DNA of 64,000 nucleotides from Ignavibacteria bacterium (GTDB lineage Bacteria > Bacteroidota > Ignavibacteria > Kapaibacteriales > UBA2268): positions 62,001-126,000 of the forward strand of contig JAERMQ010000002.1 in NCBI GenBank assembly GCA_016844745.1. Reading direction: 5' to 3'. The number at the start of each line of letters is the position of its first letter. Position 1 is the stretch's first letter. Below are positions 55,593 through 62,909 of the stretch, one piece after another. The translations under genes were made by a program, and so were the position numbers. Under the pieces are notes generated by a model, which worked only from the letters and a program-made list of their open reading frames with translations, searched no databases and was not told the DNA's origin.

Positions 55593-56417
55593 ATGGAAAA
55601 TAAATACGTTAAATATTTAAGAAATGAAACTCTTCCTACGGAATTTTGTGTTGGATGCGGATGCGGAACCGTTCTTAATTTATTCTGTCATGTTATCGAT
55701 GAAATGCAAATAAATCCTGACGATATAATAACAGTAACAGGTATAGGCTGCTCATCATGGATACCATCACCTTACTTTTCAGCCGATACACTGCATACAA
55801 CTCACGGCAGGGCAATTGCCTTCGCTACGGGAGTTAAAGTAATGAAGCCCGGTAAACATGTAATAGTTATAGCAGGAGATGGCGATTTAGCAGGAATAGG
55901 CGGAAATCATTTAATCCACGCTGCAAGAAGAAACATAGGCTTAACAGTATTTCTCGTTAACAATTACATATACGGTATGACCGGCGGACAGGTAAGCCCA
56001 ACAACTCCATCAACGGTCAATACTGCAACAACACCCTACGGAAATGTCGAACAACCTATGCAAATCGCTGAATTGGTTGCTGCTGCAGGGGCATCCTATG
56101 TTGCAAGGTGGACTACTTATCATGTTTTCCATTTAAAAAAAGCAATGAAAGAGGCAATATCCAAGAAGGGATTTTCATTTATCGAAATCTGCTCCCAATG
56201 TCCAACAAGTTATGGTAAGCGAGTAGGAAAGCGCGAAGGCATAGACCAGTTATTGGATTTCAAAGAAAATTCCATGAATATTCAGAATGTTTCAGGAATG
56301 CGGGAAGATGAACTTGAAGGAAAGTACATTGTCGGGAAACTTGTAGAACGCAACAGGTTGGAATTTGTCGATGGACTACTAAATATTAATGCCCAATTTG
56401 CAGAAGGTGTCCGATGA
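55593..56417 (+). CDS. korB: 2-oxoglutarate:ferredoxin oxidoreductase beta subunit
   Basis: This 274-residue TPP-binding subunit has FCVGCGCGTVLN, the TPP motif AGDGDLAGIGG and NNYIYGMTGGQVSPTTP. CPTSYGKR near the C-terminal third is typical. A 75-bp AT-rich gap separates it from korA. Its TGA overlaps the korC start. Confidence 0.87.
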   Translation: MENKYVKYLRNETLPTEFCVGCGCGTVLNLFCHVIDEMQINPDDIITVTGIGCSSWIPSPYFSADTLHTTHGRAIAFATGVKVMKPGKHVIVIAGDGDLAGIGGNHLIHAARRNIGLTVFLVNNYIYGMTGGQVSPTTPSTVNTATTPYGNVEQPMQIAELVAAAGASYVARWTTYHVFHLKKAMKEAISKKGFSFIEICSQCPTSYGKRVGKREGIDQLLDFKENSMNIQNVSGMREDELEGKYIVGKLVERNRLEFVDGLLNINAQFAEGVR

Positions 56418-56932
56418 ATATCAGGTTTTCCGGTTTCGGTGGGCAGGGTATTATTTTATCTGGAGTTATTCTTGGGTGGGCAGCGGTTCTCGATGGTAAG
56501 AATGCAATTCAAACGCAATCTTATGGCAGTTCGGCACGCGGAGGGTCATGCAAATGCGACGTAATAATCCAGGAAAGCGCAATCTATGAATTAGAGCCGG
56601 AACACAACGATATACTTATTACATTTTCGCAGCCTTCGTATAACGCATTTATTAAATCCCTTAAAGAAGGAGGACATTTATTCTACGATAGCGATTTAGT
56701 TACCGTGGATACTAACGAATTTCCCTGCAACTCAATTCCTGCAACAGATATAGCTTTCAAAGAATTTAAGCAAAAAATTTATGCTAATATGCTTATGCTT
56801 GGTTTTTTAGCTGAAAAAATTCGATTTATCGGATTCCGGGCAATTGAAAAAAGTATTTCTCAATATGTACCAACTAAAACTATCGAAATGAATATTGCGG
56901 CATTTCGCATGGGTATTGATTTGGCAAAATAA
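56414..56932 (+). CDS. korC: 2-oxoglutarate:ferredoxin oxidoreductase gamma subunit
   Basis: This 172-residue subunit has the gamma-domain start RFSGFGGQGIILSGVILG and QSYGSSARGGSCKCDVII. It completes the KorDABC set and overlaps korB by 4 nt (ATGA). The electrons from 2-oxoacid oxidation would go to ferredoxin. Confidence 0.86.
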   Translation: MNIRFSGFGGQGIILSGVILGWAAVLDGKNAIQTQSYGSSARGGSCKCDVIIQESAIYELEPEHNDILITFSQPSYNAFIKSLKEGGHLFYDSDLVTVDTNEFPCNSIPATDIAFKEFKQKIYANMLMLGFLAEKIRFIGFRAIEKSISQYVPTKTIEMNIAAFRMGIDLAK

Positions 56933-57003
56933 ATAATATTAGCTAAATTATTTTTTTGATTAATCAAATTAATTAGAATTTATAAAAATTAATCAGATAG
57001 AAT

Positions 57004-57885
57004 ATGTATATTTCCGATTTCAAATATTTCAAACCAACATCGCTCGACGAAGCTGTGAAAACCCTGTCAGGGTGCGTTAATGGAACCGTTCTTGCAGGCG
57101 GCACCGACCTTTTGGTTGAAATTAAAAATGGTCTTCGAAAGGCAGGAGAAATTGTATCCCTGGCTAAAGTATCAGAACTGAAAACCATCTATGTTACCCA
57201 GGAAAAAGTTGAAATAGGTGCATGTATTACACACAACGAATTAATAAAATCTCCTGTAATCAATGAATTTCTTCCGGCATTATCTGAAGCTGCTTCTAAA
57301 ATCGGCTCTCACCAGATTAGAAATGTTGGAACTGTCGGAGGTAATTTATGTACCGGGGCATCATGCGCTGATACCGCTCCTGTACTAATGGCATACGATG
57401 CAGTTGTGGAATTGCTTTCGGTTCATGGAGTCAGGCAGGTTGCTCTGAAAAATTTCTTTTTTAATCATCATAAAACCAATATTAAAAATAATGAGATTAT
57501 GCATAAAATTATTGTTCCAATTAGTAAGAATCAGAGGACAGCTACATTTGAAAAATTCGGATTAAGGGAAGCCGGTTCAATATCGGTTGTATCGGTAGCG
57601 GTTGCCCTGGAATTCAATGAAAATATTTGCACAAAAGCTAATGTTGTGATTGGCGCATGCGCACCGACTCCGGTACTTTGTATATTTGCGGGGAATTTAT
57701 TTGTTGGGAAAAATAAACCGGAAATTTCTGATGACGAATTGTTGGAAACCGCAGCCAAAGCCGCAGTAGAAGCTTCAATTCCGATTGATGATATTCGGGC
57801 AAGTGCGGAATACAGGCGTCGATTGCTTTATGTCCTTACTCAGAAAGCCGCAGCAGAAGCCATAAAACGAGCTAATGTAAATTAA
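57004..57885 (+). CDS. Mo-hydroxylase FAD-binding subunit (medium)
   Basis: This 293-residue protein is the FAD subunit of a xanthine-oxidase-family enzyme: VLAGGTDLLVEIKNG and VGGNLCTGASCADTAP are the two FAD motifs, with the CO_deh_flav C-terminal domain after residue about 185. HcrB of Thauera 4-hydroxybenzoyl-CoA reductase carries an extra Cys-rich [4Fe-4S] loop near residues 120-160; no such insert is seen here, so this is a classic xanthine-dehydrogenase-type subunit. It lies 14 bp before the fused small/large subunit gene. Confidence 0.85.
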   Translation: MYISDFKYFKPTSLDEAVKTLSGCVNGTVLAGGTDLLVEIKNGLRKAGEIVSLAKVSELKTIYVTQEKVEIGACITHNELIKSPVINEFLPALSEAASKIGSHQIRNVGTVGGNLCTGASCADTAPVLMAYDAVVELLSVHGVRQVALKNFFFNHHKTNIKNNEIMHKIIVPISKNQRTATFEKFGLREAGSISVVSVAVALEFNENICTKANVVIGACAPTPVLCIFAGNLFVGKNKPEISDDELLETAAKAAVEASIPIDDIRASAEYRRRLLYVLTQKAAAEAIKRANVN

Positions 57886-57899
57886 TCTATTGGAAAATT

Positions 57900-60698
57900 A
57901 TGAAGCAAATCATAAATATTAATGTAAACGGAACGGATTACGAATTAGCGGTAAAACCCGGTTTAACTCTCCTGGACTTGCTTCGCGAGGAACTGCGTTT
58001 AACCGGGACAAAAAAAGGGTGTGAACTGGGCGATTGCGGAGCATGTACGGTAATTATGGACGGGAAGGCTGTTAATTCCTGTTTAGTGCTTGCATTGCAG
58101 GCTGACGGTTCGAATATTTTAACCATAGAAGGTCTGGCTGAAAACGGAGATATGCACCCAATTCAGAGAGCATTTGTTGAAAAAGGCGCCATACAGTGTG
58201 GGTATTGCACGCCGGGTATGGTAATGCGAACAAAATCATTTTTGGATGAGTATCCCAGTCCTACAAAAGATGAAATCAAGGATGCGTTAAGCGGGAATTT
58301 ATGCCGTTGTACAGGATATACGAAGATAATTGAAGCAGTCGATACGGCTGTCGAATATATGAATGGCAGGGAACCTAAGGAAATCGAGTATCAACCACAA
58401 AAATCAGCAATGAATTTAGCCGTCGTCGGAAAGCGGCTGCCAAAATTGGATGCACCTGATAAAGCTACCGGTAGGGCAGTCTATACTGATGATATCGTAC
58501 TACCGAACATGCTTTATGGGAAATTGCTGCTTAGCCCTTTAGCACATGCTAAGATTATTTCAATCGATACATCGGCTGCCGAAGCTCTCCCCGGCGTAAA
58601 AGCAGTGATGACCGGCAAGGATGTTCCTGATACAACATGGGGAACATCTCCACCGAGATATGATGAGTTTGTTCTTGCTAAAGATAAAGTTCGTTATGTA
58701 GGGGATGTAGTTGCTGCTGTTGCTGCAATAGATGAGGAAATTTGCAAACACGCTCTCGATTTAATTAAAGTGGAATATGAGGAATTGCCTGCGGTTTTCG
58801 ATCCGCTCGAAGCAATGAAAGATGGCGCTCCGCGGCTTTTCGAAGACAAGTACGATAATAATATCAATACTCATGTTGACCATCATTTCGGCGATGTGGA
58901 AAAGGGATTTGCCGAGGCTGATGTGGTCAAAGAAGCAACATTCGTAGGAAACAGGGTTTACCAAAATCCCATGGAGCCTCATTGTGCAATAGCAGAATGG
59001 GACAGGCATGGCAAGGTGACCATCTATACTTCTACCCAGGTTGTGCATTATGTTCATCATCAATTATCCCGGATTTTGGATATTCCACTCGGTAATATAA
59101 GGGTAATAATGACTAACTGTGGCGGTGGATTCGGCTCAAAAGCAGCAACGAATTATCTTGAAATATTATCAATTTTCCTTGCTAAAAAGACCGGCAGACC
59201 AGTAAAAATGAGATATGACCGCAAAGAAATGTATCTTTACGGACGGGGTCGCCACAGACAATTTATTACACTTAAAATGGGTGTGAAAAAGGATGGTACA
59301 ATTTCGGCAGTTCACCAGAAAGCAATACTCGAAGGCGGCGCTTACTCAAGCTTTGGAGTGGTTTCAACATATTATGCAGGATCGATGCTTGCAACATTAT
59401 ATAAATTCCAGAATTATAAATACGAAGGATTCAGGGTTAATACAAATTTACCTCCATGCGGTGCGATGCGTGGGCATGGCACTCCTTTTCCGAGATTTGC
59501 ATTCGAGTCGTTGTTATCTATGCTTGCTGATGAGATTGGAATGGACCATGTGGAAATCCGTTTGAAAAATGCTATGACTCCTGATTATCACACTTGTAAT
59601 GATTTGGATATTGGTTCATGTGAATTAAAAGCCTGTATCGAACGGGTACGCCAGCTTTCGGATTGGGACAATAAAAAAGGCAAACTTCCTGTGGGGAGAG
59701 GTATCGGAATTGGCTGTGGCGGCTTTGTTTCAGGTGCCGGTTACCCCATTTACCGTTCTCAATTTCCTCATTCAAACGCTATTATCAAAGTTGAGGAAGA
59801 TGGCTCAAAGGCAGTTTTATTCATTGGAGATGCAGATATCGGACAAGGTTCCGACACCGTTTTGGCGCAGGCAGCCGCTGAAGCAATGGGAATCACTTTG
59901 GATAAAATCAATGTAGTTTCGGCAGATAGTGATATTACTCCACTTGGATTTGGCGCCTATTCGAGCCGAGTGACTCTTATGGGAGGAAATGCCTCGATGC
60001 GTGCCGGCGATGAAGTCAGGGAAAAGATATTTCCTGTTGCAGCCGCTATGTTGGGAGCCACTGTGGAAGCGCTCGAAGCAAAAAATAATAAAATTTATTT
60101 AAAAGAAGATTCATCTCAATTTATTGCCTGGGATGTAGTAGCAAAAGAATATTTTTCGAAGAATGGTCCATTGACGGGCAAGGGGCATTATGCACCACCC
60201 GAAGGATTAGGAGGGAAATACAAGGGTGCTGCCGTTGGCACTTCACCGGCTTATTCATTTGCTGCAACCGTATGCGCAGTGGAAGTAAATATGGAGACAG
60301 GTAAGGTGAAAGTGTTGAATTTCTGGGATGCTCATGATTGCGGAACAGCTATCAATCCTTTAGCTGTCGAAGGTCAGGCAGAAGGTGCCATAGTTATGGC
60401 GATGAGCGAGGTATTATTCGAAGATGAAGTTTTTAACGAAAAGGGTGAAATGCTCAATCCTGATTTACATAATTATTTAATTGCTACTTCAGCAGATATG
60501 CCCAATATCGATTCATCGGTTGTTGATAGCTACGAACCAGCAGGACCCTTTGGAGCTAAGGAAGTTGGTGAAGGAGCAACTTTACCAATTTTCGGCGCCT
60601 TGGCTAATGCCATTGCAGATGCAATTGGAGTAAGGATATACGATTTACCTATAACTCCAAAAAAAGTATTGGATGCGATTAATTCGAAAAAAATATAA
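57900..60698 (+). CDS. Mo-hydroxylase, fused [2Fe-2S] and Mo-cofactor subunits (4-hydroxybenzoyl-CoA reductase-like)
   Basis: This 932-residue protein joins two subunits that are usually separate. The N-terminal part (about 1-160) holds two [2Fe-2S] clusters: Cys41/46/49/61 and Cys100/103/135/137. After a short linker, the Mo-binding large subunit (about 170-932) has GGGFGSKAA, GAMRGHGTP, GAYSSRVTLMGGNA and the catalytic Glu in GAKEVGEGATLP. Context with benzoyl-CoA genes and the GAYSSRV motif suggests 4-hydroxybenzoyl-CoA reductase, which removes the hydroxyl group to give benzoyl-CoA. The FAD partner lacks the HcrB cluster insert, so the substrate remains open. Confidence 0.82.
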   Translation: MKQIININVNGTDYELAVKPGLTLLDLLREELRLTGTKKGCELGDCGACTVIMDGKAVNSCLVLALQADGSNILTIEGLAENGDMHPIQRAFVEKGAIQCGYCTPGMVMRTKSFLDEYPSPTKDEIKDALSGNLCRCTGYTKIIEAVDTAVEYMNGREPKEIEYQPQKSAMNLAVVGKRLPKLDAPDKATGRAVYTDDIVLPNMLYGKLLLSPLAHAKIISIDTSAAEALPGVKAVMTGKDVPDTTWGTSPPRYDEFVLAKDKVRYVGDVVAAVAAIDEEICKHALDLIKVEYEELPAVFDPLEAMKDGAPRLFEDKYDNNINTHVDHHFGDVEKGFAEADVVKEATFVGNRVYQNPMEPHCAIAEWDRHGKVTIYTSTQVVHYVHHQLSRILDIPLGNIRVIMTNCGGGFGSKAATNYLEILSIFLAKKTGRPVKMRYDRKEMYLYGRGRHRQFITLKMGVKKDGTISAVHQKAILEGGAYSSFGVVSTYYAGSMLATLYKFQNYKYEGFRVNTNLPPCGAMRGHGTPFPRFAFESLLSMLADEIGMDHVEIRLKNAMTPDYHTCNDLDIGSCELKACIERVRQLSDWDNKKGKLPVGRGIGIGCGGFVSGAGYPIYRSQFPHSNAIIKVEEDGSKAVLFIGDADIGQGSDTVLAQAAAEAMGITLDKINVVSADSDITPLGFGAYSSRVTLMGGNASMRAGDEVREKIFPVAAAMLGATVEALEAKNNKIYLKEDSSQFIAWDVVAKEYFSKNGPLTGKGHYAPPEGLGGKYKGAAVGTSPAYSFAATVCAVEVNMETGKVKVLNFWDAHDCGTAINPLAVEGQAEGAIVMAMSEVLFEDEVFNEKGEMLNPDLHNYLIATSADMPNIDSSVVDSYEPAGPFGAKEVGEGATLPIFGALANAIADAIGVRIYDLPITPKKVLDAINSKKI

Positions 60699-60727
60699 AT
60701 TAGAACATAAAATTAAATATAATATAT

Positions 60728-61486
60728 ATGGAACATTTTCTTGGAATAGATGCCGGTTCATCATTTACAAAATTTACAGTAATCGATGAGAATAAAAAAG
60801 AGTTATTTAATACAATTGCCAAAACTCTTACAAGAAACAAAGACGAAATTAAAAAAATATATGAAAATATAAATAAGGAATTTTCGATCCGTGCAATAGG
60901 AGCTACCGGATACGGCAGGCAGATTTATAAAATCGCCGATGTTATTAAAACCGAGCTTTACTGCTCTTCAACCGGTATTACAGAAAAATTCCCAATTGAT
61001 AAAACTATTGTGGATATTGGCGGAGAAGACGTCAAGGTAATAAAAAGCAGTTCCAAGGGGAAAATCATGGATTTCTACCTGAATTCCAAGTGTGCTGCCG
61101 GAACGGGTTCTTTCATTATAGAAATTTCAGAAAGGGCAGAAATACCTGTATCGGAAATGAATGAATTAGCAAGGAAATCACATACGAACAAAGAACTGAA
61201 CAGCTTCTGCACTGTTTTTGCAAAAACTGAAGTGATGCAATGGATTTTCGATGACGTTTCAATCGAGGATATATCAAAGGGTATTTACGTATCTATTGTG
61301 AACAGGATTAAGAAAATACCGATGGATAAATCACTTCCGGTAATTCTAATTGGGGGTGTTGCGCACTACCATCCTTACCTTAGGGAATTGATGGAGGAAA
61401 GCATGGGTATGGAAGTGTTTTTACCGGAAAAACCTCAATATATCAATTCTTATGGCGCAGCAATATTTGCATTTTTAAAAAGATAA
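60728..61486 (+). CDS. Third BcrAD/HgdC-type ASKHA activase
   Basis: This 252-residue ATPase has the phosphate loop GIDAGSSFTK, the GATGYGRQ motif, IGGEDVKVIK, cluster Cys122 (KCAAGTGSF) and Cys161 (SFCTVFAKTE). It would form a homodimer bridged by one [4Fe-4S] cluster, like HgdC. It is separate from bzdPQ and lies between the Mo-hydroxylase and had genes. Its target is not adjacent; the orphan HgdB-like protein at 48444 is the best candidate partner (inferred). IGGVAHYHPYL replaces the usual GGVAKN. Confidence 0.82.
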   Translation: MEHFLGIDAGSSFTKFTVIDENKKELFNTIAKTLTRNKDEIKKIYENINKEFSIRAIGATGYGRQIYKIADVIKTELYCSSTGITEKFPIDKTIVDIGGEDVKVIKSSSKGKIMDFYLNSKCAAGTGSFIIEISERAEIPVSEMNELARKSHTNKELNSFCTVFAKTEVMQWIFDDVSIEDISKGIYVSIVNRIKKIPMDKSLPVILIGGVAHYHPYLRELMEESMGMEVFLPEKPQYINSYGAAIFAFLKR

Positions 61487-61506
61487 ATAATCTGAAAGGT
61501 AAAATT

Positions 61507-62568
61507 ATGAGTAATATTCTTTATTCATGGCAAATGACGGAATTGAATGCGCCATTTCAACCCGTCAAAACATCTCTTCCTGAAATCAATGAAAATGAAG
61601 TTTTGGTCAAAGTTGCCGGTTGTGGAGTTTGTCATACCGACTTAAGCTTCTGGCATTATGGTGTGCCGACAAAAAAGCCCCTGCCGCTTGTTCTGGGGCA
61701 TGAAATCAGTGGAACTGTAGTATCAGGTCCGGCTAATTGGGTTGGGAAAAATGTCATCATTCCGGCAGTTCTACCGTGCGGGGAATGTGAACTATGCAGA
61801 AACTCCAGAAGCAATATTTGCCAAAAGCAACTAATGCCGGGTAATGATTTCGACGGAGGTTTTTCTTCTCATATAAAAGTACCGCATAAATTCCTTTGTA
61901 AAATTTATGATGGTGTCCTTCAAAAATATTCATTAGCGCAGCTTTCCGTCGTAGCTGACGCTATATCCACTCCTTACCAGGTTATTGCAAAATCCAATCT
62001 TCAGGAAGGTGATTTTGCAATTGTTATTGGTGTTGGAGGTGTTGGAATATATGCTGCTTTAATAGCAAAAATCTTCGGAGCAAAAGTATTAGCCTTGGAT
62101 ATTGATGATAATAAATTAGCAATTGCTACCCAGAATGGCATAGATTCAGTTCTGAATATTAAAGAACTTGGTATCAAGGAAATCAAAGGACAAATTAAGA
62201 ATATAACCAAAGAAATTGGAGCTTCGCAGTATATGTGGAAAATTTATGAGATGTCCGGCACTAAATCAGGGCAGGAGCTTGGATTTGCTCTTCTCGGATA
62301 TGCATCTACATTATCGATTGTAGGATTTACATTGGATAAATTGGAAGTACGTCTCAGTAATCTTATGGCATTTGATTCAACTGTAATCGGCACTTGGGGC
62401 TGCAAACCGGAGTTGTATCCGGAAGTTGTGAATCTGGTATCATCGGGAGCGCTCCCAATAGATAGATTTATCCAGACAATACCGATGAGTCAAATTAATG
62501 AAGTTTTCCAAAATACATTGGCTCATAAATATTCAAAGAGAACAGTGCTGGTGCCGGATTTTGAGTAA
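61507..62568 (+). CDS. had: 6-hydroxycyclohex-1-ene-1-carbonyl-CoA dehydrogenase
   Basis: This enzyme oxidises the Dch product to the 6-oxo compound, using NAD+. The 353-residue medium-chain alcohol dehydrogenase has catalytic-zinc residues Cys42 and His65, a structural-zinc set Cys91/94/97/105 and a Rossmann VGGVGIY. GCGVCHTDLSFWHYG is typical of Had (BamQ or BzdX). It completes the set of ring-modifying enzymes with oah and dch, which are on the other strand 25 kb away. It lies 20 bp after the activase gene. Confidence 0.87.
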   Translation: MSNILYSWQMTELNAPFQPVKTSLPEINENEVLVKVAGCGVCHTDLSFWHYGVPTKKPLPLVLGHEISGTVVSGPANWVGKNVIIPAVLPCGECELCRNSRSNICQKQLMPGNDFDGGFSSHIKVPHKFLCKIYDGVLQKYSLAQLSVVADAISTPYQVIAKSNLQEGDFAIVIGVGGVGIYAALIAKIFGAKVLALDIDDNKLAIATQNGIDSVLNIKELGIKEIKGQIKNITKEIGASQYMWKIYEMSGTKSGQELGFALLGYASTLSIVGFTLDKLEVRLSNLMAFDSTVIGTWGCKPELYPEVVNLVSSGALPIDRFIQTIPMSQINEVFQNTLAHKYSKRTVLVPDFE

Positions 62569-62909
62569 TATAATTTTACCGGTTCATCTATTGTTTTGTA
62601 GAATGACATTCTTTTTTATTTAAGTAAAATATTTGAATCCAATATTCATTATATCATTTCCTATATAAAAGGAGATAAAAAACAGACGGTGGCGTCTGTT
62701 CTACCAATACAAATAGTAGCTCAGAGTCCCCCGTCTGAGAAATTTTTGTCTTAAATCAACAAGGAAATGATATTATTTCTAAAATTTTTAATTATTGTCT
62801 TGCATTATTTGCATTACTTTTTTATTATTGTACTCTTAAAACAGGATTATTTTTATGAATATTTTTTCTCCATAGGAATGATTTTTTTAATTTTTTGATA
62901 TCTAATATT
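62569..62909. other. Intergenic region before moeA with a structured element
   Basis: No gene is seen. It contains a short GAATGACATTC palindrome followed by T residues (62600-62616) and the inverted-repeat element described separately (62651-62773). The rest is AT-rich. The moeA start has no clear Shine-Dalgarno site. Confidence 0.55.
62651..62773. repeat. 123-bp element closed by a 12-bp inverted repeat, with two inner hairpins
   Basis: ATATCATTTCCT (62651-62662) pairs with AGGAAATGATAT (62762-62773). Inside are hairpins ACAGACG/CGTCTGT and CTCAGA/TCTGAG, the second with a C-rich loop. The inner 'cagacggtggcgtctgt' type unit resembles dispersed repeats of environmental genomes, so a MITE-like element is likeliest. 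A regulatory leader for the downstream moeA is possible, but it does not look like the Moco RNA motif. Confidence 0.6.

Noticed and set aside
57004-57885. Firm hcrB assignment
   Set aside because: The Cys-rich [4Fe-4S] insert that marks HcrB was not seen, so the symbol was withheld.
62600-62616. Intrinsic terminator after had
   Set aside because: The AGAATG-A-CATTCT palindrome leaves almost no loop and a weak stem; it looks like a remnant of the dispersed hairpin family.
62651-62909. Moco riboswitch upstream of moeA
   Set aside because: The element is folded, but its sequence does not look like the known motif and its inner unit resembles dispersed repeats. Kept only as a finding to check.
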